Shown here one piece after another: positions 32,221-43,840 of a stretch of 64,000 bases of DNA. The DNA is from Fistulifera solaris (taxonomy: Eukaryota > Bacillariophyta > Bacillariophyceae > Naviculales > Stauroneidaceae), in the NCBI GenBank assembly GCA_030295235.1, contig AP026123.1, forward strand, positions 682,001 through 746,000, given 5' to 3'. The translations under genes were made by a program, and so were the position numbers. Numbering within the stretch: the first letter of the stretch is position 1; each line of letters begins with the position of its first letter. Below the pieces are notes generated by a model. It was not told where the DNA came from and made no database searches. It was given only the letters and a program-made list of their open reading frames with translations.

Positions 32221-32940
32221 TCATATGCCGTCCTGCAGAGACTTACATAATTCTAGCATTTGTTTGGCTTCTTGGGCTTCCAATGGCGCCCCATCGGATG
32301 ATTCGCACTGTTCTTTCAAAACTAAAGCGCGCTGACAAATGTTTCGAACCATTCGACACCATCCCACGCTCTTATCCATGTTTGCGTGAATCGCAGAAGG
32401 TGGAATCTTAATCATGTAAAGAACAGCCGGAACCATGGTTTCGTTGTCGTTCTCGTGTACCCAACCTACGGCTTTCCCTTGACGACTGGCCAAAACATGA
32501 GCACTCCCTGCAGCCCATGATTCTAATGTGTACCGTCCATCCTCTTCACTGCTAGACCCAACAATACCAGTTCCAATATGTTGCAGTTTTCGTCCAAGAC
32601 GTTGCACGCAAATAATTCGATGATTGTTGCCAAATTCGAGTAAAGGTTCCGCTTCGCTCGGTAAAGTCCATTGCCAAATGGAAAACATGACCGTTTCTTC
32701 GCCAATCTTGACAGCTTCTTGTCGCACAAGCTGTCGCTCCTGTGTTCGTTTCAAAGTCCCCTTTGTTCGTTTGAATCGATCAATCGCTTCCTTGATCTCA
32801 TTCGGAAGGACAAATCCTCCGGGCGTGACACCGCATTCATCGCAATCGCACGCGCCAAAATGGCGATCACGTTTCCTCGCAAACGTCATGGATTGTAGAA
32901 AAGCGTCCGTCTCCTCCTTTTGATTCTCCTTGGAGCTCAT
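32221..32940 (-). CDS. Conserved-looking unknown protein, 239 residues
   Basis: This is an intact frame with ATG at 32940. It has a Cys-rich N-terminal motif (FGACDCDECGVTPGGFVLP), a basic helix (IDRFKRTKGTLKRTQER), and a globular-looking remainder with alternating beta-like segments (MFSIWQWTLPSEAEPLLEF, HRIICVQRLG, SAHVLASRQGKAVGWVHEN). The C-terminus is helical. I cannot assign a family. Codon composition and lack of low complexity support it as a real gene. Its 3' end lies about 330 bases from the 52-base minisatellite. Confidence 0.65.
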   Translation of the reverse strand: MSSKENQKEETDAFLQSMTFARKRDRHFGACDCDECGVTPGGFVLPNEIKEAIDRFKRTKGTLKRTQERQLVRQEAVKIGEETVMFSIWQWTLPSEAEPLLEFGNNHRIICVQRLGRKLQHIGTGIVGSSSEEDGRYTLESWAAGSAHVLASRQGKAVGWVHENDNETMVPAVLYMIKIPPSAIHANMDKSVGWCRMVRNICQRALVLKEQCESSDGAPLEAQEAKQMLELCKSLQDGI

Positions 32941-33335
32941 TGTTGGAAAGGTATCTATTAGTTAAAGTAAGTAATTTATTCTTGATAACAAAAGTATATT
33001 CATTCGTTTGCACTTTTCTGGTTCTTTTTTTGTGTGTTCGCAGGTTGACTTTGCTCATTCATGAGATTGCTCATTCATGAGACAGACGTCATTTCGTTGA
33101 GTGTGACGGGACTCCGCAAGTCATTTTTGGTGGTCTGTATGGCGACCGGTAGGAGGAGTTGCCAGTTGCCAAGCAAGGAAGCAAGCAAGGAAGCAAACAA
33201 GCAGCGAGGCATTTTTGTATCCAACGTACTGTACAACGCCAGATCCGACAAGCCGCGGGCGCCGTTGCGGTCATCCGCAACAACCACAACAACACGCGGT
33301 TGGATGCCTTTTGGTCGATTGAGCTTCATTTAACC

Positions 33336-36300
33336 ATGTCGGTAACCAATAGTAACGAAAGCTATTGCACATTTACGCTTCCTTCAGATGTGGCGGCAGG
33401 CGGCTTGCCATCGCAGGAAGAAATTGCGAAAGATTTGGAATCCAATGATACGGAGGTACGTTGCACGGCTTTGTTGTCGTTTATGTTCCTTTTTCGAACG
33501 ACATTGTGCAAGAACTAGTTATTCATCGTCTACCTTTAAAAAAGAGATTAGTAGAATTAGGCGGGTAGTTTTGGTTCATTTCAAACAAACATGTCTTGCG
33601 GTGTTATTTGCAATACTAACTCACTCGGGCTCACAACGCACAGGTCAAGAAGCTTGCGCTGAAGGCCGCTATTATGGCGATGCTAGGCGGTGAAGCAATG
33701 CCGAGAATCTTGATGCAAGTCATCCGATTTTGCATCAATAGTAGTGACAAGCAACTAAAGAAACTTTGCATGTTGTACTGGGAAGTTGTCCCCAAGTATC
33801 AAGAGCCAACATCGGAAGAGTTACTTGCTGCTCTTTCCGGTGGACCTCCTGCTCCTAGAAAAATGCTACCAGAAATGCTTCTTGTCTGCAACGCCCTCAT
33901 GAATGATCTCAATCATCCCAACGAGTACGTCCGTGGTAGTATGTTGCGTTTTCTTTGCAAGGTGAAAGATGAGGAGATTTTGGGTCCTTTGATCCCTTCG
34001 ATCAAGGCATGCTTGGAACACCGTCACCCCTACGTGCGCAAGAATGCGGCACTCGCTGTATTCCATGCTCACAAGCTTCACGGTGAGGCGCTCCTTCCGG
34101 ACGCTGCGGAAATCATGGCGGCTTTCATTCAGGCAGAAACGGACTTGGCCGCTCGTCGAAACGCTTTCCTCATGCTTTTCAACGAATACGAAGACCTTGC
34201 GATTGAATTCTTGGCCAGGAACATGGATAACGTCAGTCAGTATGGCGATGGGTTTGCTTTACTGGTCTTGGAATTGACTCGTCGTGTGTGCCGACGTGAC
34301 CCGATGCAAAAGTCTCGGTTTGTGAGGGTTCTGTTCGTCATGTTGTCCTCCACTTCGTCGGCGGTATCGTATGAGGCTGCATGGACTTTGGTATCGTTGT
34401 CGTCGGCTCCGACGGCAGTACGGGCGGCGGCATTGACGTACGTCAATCTTCTGAACGGACAGAACGACAACAACGTCAAATTGATTGTCTTGGAACGCTT
34501 GGAAGGACTCAAGAAGAAGCACTCCAAAATATTGCAAGAGCTTCTTATGGATATTCTCCGGGCGCTCAGTAGTCCTAATATTGACATTTGCAAGAAGGTG
34601 TTGGATATTGCCATGGACGCTGTTACGATCCGCAACGTACAAGACGTTGTCACGGTACTGAAACGTGAAGTTACGAAGACCATGGAAGACTCCGACACTG
34701 ACGGAAAGGGATCGGTGTACCGTAACCTTCTTATCCGCTCCATCCATGGTTGTGCTGCTCGATTCCCTCAGGTTGCGGAAAGCGTAGTGCACACTTTGAT
34801 GGATTTTTTGAGTACTGATTCGGGGATGCAAGTTGTTATTTTTGTCCGTGCCATCGTTGAGCACTATCCCGATTTGCGCGTTCCACTTCTCACAAAGCTC
34901 TTGGGATCATTAGAGGATGTACAGTCGAACCAGGTGCTCTGTGTTTGTCTCTGGATCTTGGGTGAATACAGCGAGACAGTGGAAGGCATTGTCGAAGCAT
35001 TTGACACCATCTCGGAACAAGCTGGAACTCCACCCTTTGTCTCGCAAGCCAAGGACAAGGATGAGGATGTCAAAGCATCTGAGCCAAAGATGATTACGAA
35101 GAATGTGGTCTTGGCGGATGGTACATACGCGACACAGACGATCTACAGCGAGGCGAAGGCCCCCGCTTTGAGCGATTCCACACCTGCGCTTCGTCGAATG
35201 CTTGTTAATGGTGATGTTTTTCTCGGAGAAATTTTGGCATCGTCCTTGACCAAGCTTTGCTTACGAGCTGAGGATATGCCTGAATTCGACGCAATTAAGT
35301 TGAAGAAGATGACCGCCGAAGCGGTTCTCATGATGTGTGGTGTAGTCAAAATGGCCGAGCTTACTGTCACAGCTCAACGCTCGAGCCTCAATGACTGCCA
35401 AGAGCGTATTACAGTGTGCTGTCGTGCTTTATTAGATCCAAAGGCAAAAAATCTGCTCAAGAAACCTTTGTTGACGGATGGGCGAAAACGATTTGCGGAA
35501 TTCCTCAAAATCTTGAAAGACAAAGAAGCGAGTGAAGCTAAGTCAAAGAAAATGAAAGAAAGTGAAGAAGTAATGACTCAGGCCGACGATCTTATTCACT
35601 TCCGTCAGCTACGAAGTATGGCCGTTCAAGGAGGCGATGTTGATTTGGATGATGGTGCTGATTTGGCCCGGGCGACTGGTTACGATAGCGCTGACTCGCT
35701 CTTGACTTCAGAGTTGAACCACGTTTACCAGTTGAGCGGTTTTGCTGATCCTGTTTACTGCGAAGCATTGGTGACTGTTCATGACTACGACATTGTTCTG
35801 GAAATTCTTGTAGTGAACCGCACGGCAAGTACCCTTTCTAATCTCACCGTGGAACTGGCGACGATGGGCGATATGAAAATTGTGGAACGCCCTCAATCTC
35901 AATCGATTGGGCCCATGGACCAGATCAACATTCGCGCTTCAATTAAAGTCAGTTCTACAGAAACGGGTCACATCTTTGGTACAATTGTTTACGACGATGC
36001 AGCTACGCAAACGAAGTGCTACATCAATCTCAACGACATTCACATGGATATTATGGACTACATTCGACCTGCCACCTGCTCAGACGAAGCGTTCCGCTCC
36101 ATGTGGGCTGAATTTGAATGGGAGAACAAGGTCGCTATTTCCACTTCGATCACTTCCCTTTTGGACTTTTTTGAACCACATTGTCACGTCGACGAATATG
36201 CGTTGCCTTACGCCACACGATAAAACGGAGAAAGGTAGCTTTTTGGCGGCCAACTTGTATGCAAAGAGGTGAGTTTCCCAGTGTTTCTGAACCCCGGATT

Positions 36301-36674
36301 CGTGTTGGATACCAGTTGCTTCTTCAATAGGTCGGCGTCCGTTAATTCCGGGGAATACAAAATGTAGTTCAGGACGAACGCCGTCAAGGCGCTCTTCTTG
36401 ACTTCTACCCTATTGCAAACACTGGCTATGTTTGCTACTGTCGAGCCAGGGTATCATGCGGTTGAAACATGTTCTGACACGTCTTTTCGTTTGATGTAAC
36501 AGTGTGTTCGGGGAAGATGCGCTTGTCAACGTGTCTGTAGAGAAAAAGGATGACAACGATGGGAAATTAGCCGGATACATTCGAATCAGATCGAAGACAC
36601 AAGGTATTGCTTTAAGCCTGGGCGATAGAATCACGTCGGTTCAACGAGGACTTGCCGAGCCGAACAAGCAGTAG
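33336..36674 (+). CDS. COPB1: Coatomer subunit beta (beta-COP), 3 exons (frame break)
   Basis: Beta-COP is a core subunit of the COPI coat for Golgi-to-ER transport. Exon 1 (33336-33455) starts [18 protein letters not shown]. Intron 1 is 33456-33643 (188 bases). Exon 2 (33644-36268) contains the HEAT-repeat trunk, including [18 protein letters not shown] and [18 protein letters not shown], and the C-terminal appendage region. Intron 2 is 36269-36502 (234 bases). Exon 3 (36503-36674) encodes [15 protein letters not shown] and the end [15 protein letters not shown], as in other beta-COPs. Exon 2 shifts frame at the six-T run 36167-36172; one base fewer gives [19 protein letters not shown], the normal family sequence. 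The corrected length is 971 residues, typical for the family. Without the correction the protein would lose its conserved end. Confidence 0.95.
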
Positions 36675-36735
36675 ATTGCGATTGAGAGGTGCGACATGGT
36701 AGATTAAATAACAATAACGCAGTGCGTTTAATCTT

Positions 36736-37765
36736 TTATAAATGGAATTTGCGTCTACTCGTATCCATTTCTTTTCGCTTGTGAAACCATTCATATTCTC
36801 CGTGCAATGTGTCAAAGATTCCTTCCTGAACCCAACGTAATTTGAGCGAGAAACGAGGACCTAGCTCTTGTAGACGAGCTTTCACGGGAGGGCCTTCATC
36901 CTTATTAGCCTCCTTAGACTTCTTCTCTTCCTTTTTCTTTTCATTGAAAATATAACGGTGGTGTCGTACAAAGATGTAATCTCGTTGATTGTGAAAAGTT
37001 ACGACCTGTCTTCCTTGAAACTGAGCTTGATGCGGAAACAGACTGCCCAACAGCCGCCCGACTCGATGCCCTAACCGCGTACCAAATCCGTGTAGATTCA
37101 GTTCTGGGATGTGAGATGTTGCTTTGCCGTGTTTGGGAATGTTCTTGGCGGTCACTACGTTCGATACTTTAAAGAAAGCGGTCGGTCCGGCAAGTCCAGT
37201 ATCGTGGTGTTTCTGCAGATGACTGATAGTGAGACCGTTGCACACTTTGGACTTTGCCGACAAGACTATGAGATGTGTATAATCTCGATTCATGGCAAAC
37301 TGGCAGATTTCCTTGATCGAGTAGGACTGGCGAGGATAAAACTCAAGATTGGGGATCAACATTTGCAGATCCGCAATGAAGTAAAAGACGTTTTGCGACG
37401 GGCGTGGACGTGTAGTAATCAATATCTTTGGCTTGACATCGTCGTCGAAGTAAGGGGCGAATTCATCATCAGCTTCGTCGGCAGCGACTTCGAGATCGTT
37501 TTCAAGGACAGAAGTAGGCTCGACTTCACGTGTGTTGTCGATGGTCTTCGGCACTGGTTTCTGAACATCTTCGCCGAGCTGTTCCTCGCGTATCTTCTTC
37601 TGCTCATCTTTTGCTTTACGTTTCTGCTGTAAATATTTCCCGTACATTTCACTACGCTTGAGTTTGTTGTGAATGTGCGATGGATTTCGGTAGACCAGCG
37701 TTTTGGTTTTCGCCTTGTTGACGGGTTTCTTACCCTTCAACGAGGCATCGGGCTTTCTTCTTCAT
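36736..37765 (-). CDS. RPF1: Ribosome production factor 1 (Brix domain protein)
   Basis: RPF1 is a nucleolar assembly factor for the large ribosomal subunit. The N-terminus has the RPF1 signature YRNPSHIHNKLKRSEMYGK. The Brix domain follows with PKILITTRPRPS, LTISHLQKHHDTGLAGPTAF, and near its end GRQVVTFHNQRDYIFVRHHR. The C-terminal QELGPRFSLKLRWVQEG segment closes the domain. The frame is open to 37740 but lacks ATG there. An ATG at 37765 joins it if one base is removed from the AAGAAGAAA stretch at about 37754-37762, giving MKKKPDASLKGKK. This is a proposed start, not certain. Total length is about 342 residues, normal for RPF1. Confidence 0.93.
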
Positions 37766-37969
37766 GATCGCAAGACTGATCACAGGTTTTCTGAAGCGCT
37801 AATAATCAAGTGAATGTGATTTTCAATTACGATGTGTAAATAATTGTCTATGATGAGTGCAATGAAACGCCATCATTGTTATTTTTTTTGTGCGAGATGC
37901 GTTTTTTTTCTTTGCCTCCATGGTTGGTGGCGAAATCTTGCCGGACGACGTACGTGACGCGGGATGCGA

Positions 37970-38310
37970 ACGACTATAGACGCAAAAGTAGCAAAAGTAC
38001 GAGTCACGGTCATTCATTTTGGTCACGAGTCTGAAAGAGGGTCCAGTCTGTCCGTGCGTCCTGAGGCTCATTTTTGATACGCGCTCCGACATGTCGCATT
38101 GGATAAGTACCGCTCCGAGCGCGAGATTACTTGTTATACCTACAACATCTATAATCCTACTTTATAAAGCTAGTGTGCCAAACCGTGATTTTTTTGCGCC
38201 AAAACGCAAGGGTGTTGCCCATGATTTTTGGCCCATTTTTTGCGCCCACTTCATTCGACCGCAACAATCGATTTTGGGACGGAAAATCTTTCATTCCATG
38301 TCATTTCTTT
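37970..38310 (+). repeat. Dispersed repeat, copy 2 (inverted to 3340-3690)
   Basis: This is the second copy of the repeat at 3340-3690, in opposite orientation and about 34 kb away. Shared blocks include GAGGGTCCAGTCTGTCCGTG, TTTTGATACGCGCTCCGACA and CGCTCCGAGCGCGAGATTAC (with changes). It lies upstream of RPF1. Confidence 0.8.
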
Positions 38311-39144
38311 TATGTATCTTACCAATCTCATGCAATATAATGCTAGTACGACGAAAACTACGCGAGAGGCGCTATATTGACTGCTTTAATGATGCATAAT
38401 TGACTCTCTTGCAGTCAATTCAAGTCGACCGAGGCCCGCGAAAGTGGACAAGTCCGCTTTACGAATGATGCAAGAAGTGTTAACGCTTAGATATCAAGTC
38501 GGTTCGATTCGAAGTGACCGCATGACTTGTGCTGGCGTCAAATGTCAAGCCAATTTTCTTACGTAGTAGTATAGACATTGAGGAGTCGTCCTTATCCACC
38601 TCTCTACCTTCACCCCTACACGCATTCATCGAAACACTGACACAGCATCGCGCACTTTATCCGGCAAATCGCAACTACGTACGATTCTGTTGGGTTTGGT
38701 TCACGATTGCAATGAATCTTTTGTATTTGAGGGGACATAACTTACTATCGCTAGAACACAGACGACCTGATTCAGTCTCTGGGATCAAGGAAAAACTTCT
38801 TCTTTTCCGACTTGCGATGTTTTATCTATTCAAAACCTCACCAGCAATGCAAAGCCCTCTCAAACAATGACCATATTATCTGCATCGACTTGTATTTCAT
38901 TTTCCGTAACTTCGTTGGGGGTACCGTGTACTGCGTTTGTGGGGGTGCATGTAAACTAATCTCCTTGGCAGCACACACGACAATGTCTGTGAGTTACAGT
39001 CCCTAAGGCTACAAACAAATACAACATCATAACAAATATTCTAACTGTAGTATTACGGATTACAAACATAGATATTGAACGAACACCCAACACTCCACAA
39101 GCTGACGACTCAGATTCAACGAGTCAAAACTTCCTATCCGTTCT
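38311..39144. other. Intergenic, nothing recognised
   Basis: About 830 bases between the dispersed repeat and the 3' end of the carrier gene. No supported gene or RNA. Confidence 0.5.
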
Positions 39145-40510
39145 CTAGATCAGGTATAGTTCGAAGTGGTCCATAACTTCAATCCACGCCAGTAGAGTTG
39201 GCAGCATAAGGATAGTACCCATGGTAACGTTCGCAGCCAGACTAGCTTCGCCAATGTCGAACTGCTTGCCAAGAGAAAATGCCGCAAGTGAAATCGGTAG
39301 GGCGGCCACCAGCACCGCGCTTCGAGCGTACGTATTGGGCAAGTCATAAACATCCACCAATCCGACCATTAACAACGGAATCAAGACGAGCTTCACGAGC
39401 ATCGAACCAGCGAGTTCTAGCCAGCTAATAGAAATCAAGTCTTTTCCTTGCTGATGCATCCAGACACCCATCGAAAAGAGTGATAGAGGAGATACCATAT
39501 CTCCCAACCAGTTGAGTAAAGCGACAAACCATTCGAGACCCTCGACATAGTTTGTATTCGGTTCCTTCTCGTCGTTTAGAGGACGAAGATAAGTCTTTCC
39601 AAATGTGGAAAGCGATATGATGAACCCGATGCAAATTCCCCATAGAACAGGATTTCGAAGGACGCGTCCTGTAACCTGAGCTAGGATATCACGACGAGAT
39701 ACCAGCTCGAGCCAAAGCGCAAGTCGGCTTTTTGGCGTCTCGAACTTTGAATCGGACTCCAATTTGATTTCGGCGTGTTCTTCTTCGAGATGTGTATCTT
39801 CATCGACTTTGTTGATTTCATGTGGTTCAGTGGATTCCTTCTCCGCCGTTGGTGCCTCTTCGTCCGTAACTTCAGGCGAGAGCATCTGACGCTCCAAAAC
39901 TGAAGCTTCTAAGAAAAATAGCTGCAGCGGCAGCTGGAATAGAAAGCTTGAAATACCAGCCATGAGACCAAAAATACAGCCATGGCCGGATCCGGCAGGA
40001 TTGCGGTCAAAATCGGAACTGAGAGACGGTGAGCACAGTCGTCAACAAAGATGCAGCAAGTCATCGAGGCACTTACTTCCGTGAACGATGGTGGATATCC
40101 ATGAAAAATTGAGAAATTGAACCGCCACATCACCGAGGCCTTTGCGTTCGCGGAATACAGCAATCACTAAGAAGAAGCTCAATAGCAAGCTTGCTACCCG
40201 TATCAACAAGAACACTTTAATGAAGTCCCAGACAAAAGCATCGGAGTAGAAGTCTATGCCAACTCCGATACCATTTATCACGAGAGAAGGCAGCGCCACC
40301 CAAAAGACGAATTTGGTGGCATCAACGACGAAGGTGTTGTCAAAGACACCAATCCATGACGAAAGGGCACCCAAAACGACTGTCCCCACAATCTTTCGTC
40401 AGCAAGCGAGCAAAACAATTGAGTGGCAAGGCATGGTAAAGTTACATAACAACTATCTCATGACGTACCTGGATGCCAACGTTAACAACAGAAATGTATT
40501 TGTAAACCAT
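39145..40510 (-). CDS. Auxin efflux carrier (AEC/PIN-like) family membrane transporter, 3 exons (frame break)
   Basis: AEC-family proteins are ten-helix transporters with a central cytosolic loop. Exon 1 (40469-40510) starts MVYKYISVVNVGIQ. Intron 1 is 40393-40468. Exon 2 (40077-40392) holds membrane segments such as TKFVFWVALPSLVINGIGVG. Intron 2 is 40019-40076 (58 bases). Exon 3 (39145-40018) carries the acidic loop (about residues 155-205) and the C-terminal helical bundle, e.g. NPVLWGICIGFIISLSTFG and ISLAAFSLGKQFDIGE. Exon 3 needs one extra base at the A run 39970-39974, which turns VFLVSW into VFFGLMAGISSF. The corrected length is 410 residues. This fits the short-loop PILS/AEC type more than plant plasma-membrane PINs. 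The substrate is not known; auxin transport should not be assumed. Confidence 0.83.
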
Positions 40511-41076
40511 GATGGGTTCTTGATTTTTGATTTTATGAGACGTCAACCCATCATTTTTTTTGTGCGTGCAAAAATGAGGAACCGATTCGCGTTTCAGTCG
40601 GGTCGTAGCATTTGTACCAGCAACCTACGTACGGTAAGGAACAAGTATAGCGTTCTCTTGACATCGGTGTCAATAAAAAACAAAAAACCGTAAAAAAGTG
40701 ATGATTCTGTTCTCATTGCATCAATCACGTCAATCACATCTTTCTTTCATAAATAACGCGGATATGTAACATTTCAGTGCCTGCGTTATAAGCCCCTCGA
40801 TCGGAACACGGAAGGCGACATGCATTCATTGTTCCGCAAGTGATGTCATCGTTCGAATGCGAACTCGGCAATCACAGGACATATCATCATTATACTCGAG
40901 GACCGAGGACTCTCTTTATTTACGGAGCACGAATCGAAAATCGAATAATTGAATCCTGTCATTACCTTGAACCGACTCTCCAAGCGAAACCGAACACAAC
41001 CGATAATAGCAGCAAACGCCTCCCACACTCGTCACAAACAATTCAAAATATATTTCGACAAGAAACACCAGCAACC
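40511..41076. promoter_or_regulatory. Divergent intergenic region between AEC carrier and hydrogenase
   Basis: These 566 bases separate two divergently transcribed genes and should contain both promoters. I see no clear promoter motif; there is a TATAAATAACG-like AT-rich stretch near 40748. Nothing else is recognised. Confidence 0.4.
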
Positions 41077-42573
41077 ATGAAATCTCTTTTAATAACGGTC
41101 CTGTTGGCCTTCATTTCTCGAGCACTTCCCTTTTCTATTCCTTCGAGAAGGATTCAGACGGCACTCAAGTCAACCACGGCCGAGAATCCGATGGAAACTA
41201 CCGAAAAGATGACGCCCGAAGCGATCGAGTTCCAAAATCGTTTGGCCGACAAGAAAGACGCGCTGTTCATTGCTCAAACTGCACCATCGGTACGAGTCGC
41301 ACTTCCGGAAGAATTCGGTCTGGAGCCAGGTAGGTCGATCGTGTTTCGTCGAGCAAGAGATTATGAAGCAACAATTAATTGTCTCACCGCTAAAAATGCG
41401 AACAGGTTCGCTTCCTTCCGGTATTATGGTATCGGCTTTGAAAGAACTTGGCTTCGACAAAGTCATAGACACCAATACCATGGCCGATTTAACCATTTGC
41501 GAAGAGGCCACGGAACTGTTAAACCGTGTTCTTCTTCGCATCGAACGCAACGGCCAAAACGAAACGCAGTACCCACCGGAAAACGATGCACCACTTCCGC
41601 TTTTCACGTCCTGTTGTCCCGGTTGGATGTTTGGATTACAGAAAATGGCTCCGGATCTAGCACCTTATGTATCCAGCTGTAAGTCTCCTCACATGATGTT
41701 AGGCGCGTTGGTGAAGGAATACAGCAAAGAATGGTATGGTCGCGATGATCCAAGGGATATTTATCTTGGTAAGCAAAAACATAGTCGGACATGTGTGTTG
41801 TCGAATTCTTCATTGAAGTCTCACTCGCGCTCTCGTCACAAAAGTTTCGATTATGCCATGTGTCAAAAAAAAGGCCGGAGAGCGACGAAAAAGTATTCCA
41901 GCATGGAGACGTTCGCGACATCGACAATGTACTGACGACCCGAGATGTCGGACAACTTGTCCGGATGCGCAACATTGATCCGACCAACCTGGAACCGAAA
42001 GAGTTCGACTCCATGTTTCAGTCGGAAGAAGATATGAACAGTCTCGGATCGGGTGCTGGGCAACTGTTTGGCACAACGGGCGGTGTCATGGAAGCGGCGG
42101 TCCGAACTGTATACGCGTGGCTGACTGGAAAACAACTACCTCGTCTAGAACTGACCGAGGTCCGTGGGCTCGAAGCGGTGAAGGAAGCGACCGTGTCTCT
42201 GCTTGACAAGGAGACCGGTAAGGGACTGGACGCCGAGATACGCGTTGCCGTTGTCAATGGATTGGGTAATGCCAAGAAGCTGATCCAAGCGTTGAAGAAT
42301 GGCGAAGTGCAATATGACTTTATCGAAGTCATGGCTTGTCTTGGCGGTTGCATAGGTGGCGGCGGACAACCACGATCAAAAGACAAAGATATTCTGCAGC
42401 GACGCCAAGAAGTCATTTATAAGCTCGACCGCAAACTTCCAATTCGCCAGTCGCACGAGAACCCCACGGTAAAGCATCTCTATGAAAAGTATCTCGGAGA
42501 GATTGGTGGCGAAAAAGCTCATCACCTACTTCACGTCAAGCCTATTTACGGCGGTGGTGACGAGAAGCCATGA
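41077..42573 (+). CDS. HYDA: [FeFe]-hydrogenase (HydA-like), probable plastid precursor, 3 exons (frame break)
   Basis: [FeFe]-hydrogenases reversibly reduce protons to H2 at the H-cluster. All three signature motifs are present: P1 FTSCCPGW (C154, C155), P2 SIMPCVKKRPE (C211, fits MPCxxKxxE), and P3 EVMACLGGCIGGGGQP (C370, C374). The context motif FGTTGGVMEAAVRTVYAW is also conserved. The S-C-C and G-G-G-G-Q-P wording fits true hydrogenases more than the Nar1/NARF relatives. There is no N-terminal ferredoxin-like domain, as in green-algal HydA. The N-terminus (MKSLLITVLLAFISRALPFS) looks like a signal peptide with a Phe-containing plastid motif. Introns are 41330-41405 and 41769-41844 (76 bases each). 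The eight-A run at 41875-41882 needs one base fewer. The corrected length is 447 residues. Maturases HydE/F/G are not in this window. Confidence 0.88.
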
Positions 42574-42633
42574 AAGGGATCACAGTGAAACACTTGTATT
42601 CTTCATAAGGACTATAAATGAAAGCACTCGACT

Positions 42634-43545
42634 TCATCTGTATCGCCTTTGCATCCGTTTTTGTAGGAAAAGTACGCGTGCGCCTCCACCACTCTCCAAT
42701 ATACTTCGTTCGTAGTTAGTTCGGCATGATGCTCGCAAATAGGAATCCGGAGCCAAGGGAATTCCGTCCGACGTTCGCAAAGGCCATTCGAGATCGGAGA
42801 GTTGTATGGGACGCAAACCTCGCGATTGGGCGACTGACAAAAATCCATTTATTTCTCCCTGTACACTAAAACCAGGATGCCCCAGACTGAGATAGAGGAT
42901 AATACCCGTGTTGGGCTTAACGAGACTCGCCATGGCGTCCGCCAACAACGGCCAACTCCCCGGATTGTATGTTAAATCGGAACCGATCACCCAATCCGCT
43001 GATTCTTCAGGAATCGGATCAGTATCATAGCCCCATTGATACGATACAGCCTTAACTACATTCTGCAAATTGTTGCGTTGTATATTTCGCTCCGCCAACT
43101 GTATAACATTGAGGTTCCCATCCGTAGCAAAGACGCGCTTAGCTCCCTGTGTGGCCGCTACTAAACTGGCCAATCCGGTTCCGCATCCCAACTCCACTAC
43201 AGTGGCGTCTCGAAAGGAAAGCAATGGCAAGAGTCGCGTTAAAAGAAGGCTGGAATTCCATACTGCGAGTCCGGTAGCTCCCGGTCCCGAAGCTTGTTGT
43301 TCGATGGACAGAAGGGTCGAGTCGTCGACGGCAATGGTTCGGATGGGCAACGTCATGCAAACATTTTCGTACGCTCCCGGAATGGCACGTTCTTCTGTCA
43401 AAAGGCCATTTTCTTGACACAAAGAGGTGTCATCATTGGTCGATACAATCAATGTGGTTGTAGCAGCCGGCGATTCAAAGAGAAATTGTCGACGACTCGC
43501 CATCAGGCACAGCATCGTCATTTCGACGAATGCCGGAAATAACAT
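42634..43545 (-). CDS. METTL21/FAM86-like lysine methyltransferase-type protein
   Basis: This protein of about 303 residues belongs to the seven-beta-strand methyltransferase group that modifies protein lysines. Visible motifs are TGLAVWNSSLLLTRLL (the W-x-s entry segment), motif I VVELGCGTGLASLVAATQG, the acidic VFATDGN, and the post-motif II segment WVIGSDLTYNPGSWPLL, where METTL21/FAM86 enzymes have a D-x-x-Y type motif. The frame extends upstream to 43653 without ATG; MLFPAFVEMTM at 43545 is the first ATG. The hydrophobic start could be a targeting peptide, but I cannot assign an organelle. Its 3' end is only 60 bases from that of the hydrogenase, so the two are convergent. Confidence 0.75.
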   Translation of the reverse strand: MLFPAFVEMTMLCLMASRRQFLFESPAATTTLIVSTNDDTSLCQENGLLTEERAIPGAYENVCMTLPIRTIAVDDSTLLSIEQQASGPGATGLAVWNSSLLLTRLLPLLSFRDATVVELGCGTGLASLVAATQGAKRVFATDGNLNVIQLAERNIQRNNLQNVVKAVSYQWGYDTDPIPEESADWVIGSDLTYNPGSWPLLADAMASLVKPNTGIILYLSLGHPGFSVQGEINGFLSVAQSRGLRPIQLSDLEWPLRTSDGIPLAPDSYLRASCRTNYERSILESGGGARVLFLQKRMQRRYR

Positions 43546-43669
43546 GTGCACCTTCCTATTGAAGCACGGTCTATTGGTTGAATAAGTACACAACAAACAA
43601 ATCTGTTCGATGCAAGGAATAATGTTTTTGCAATCGACGAAGGAGCAACGCAACCATTTTTCGCTTTAA

Positions 43670-43840
43670 CGCAGTCACAGCATTTCAGAATCTCCGTCTG
43701 CCTAAAGACAATGACAATCTCCTGTACTATAGTTGAAAGTGTGGTCTCATTTTCTTCACGACTGCACTTCAGTCATGAATCGTTTTTCTTTCGAGCTACC
43801 TAGACCTACAATTTCGTCTTCCGTCAAATTTGATGCAAAG
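43670..43840 (+). repeat. Dispersed repeat copy left of AACS
   Basis: The segment CATTTCAGAATCTCCGTCTG, then TATAGTTGAAAGTGTGG, then CACGACTGCACTTCAGTCAT and TTTCTTTCGAGCTACC matches the copy starting at 46480 downstream of AACS, in direct orientation. A further fragment with TTTCCGTCTGCC is at about 43958-43985. Confidence 0.75.

Noticed and set aside
33075-33333. Frames on both strands upstream of beta-COP (up to 90 residues)
   Set aside because: They cover the 5' region rich in AAGCAAGG repeats, have no similarity, and the beta-COP ATG lies just downstream.
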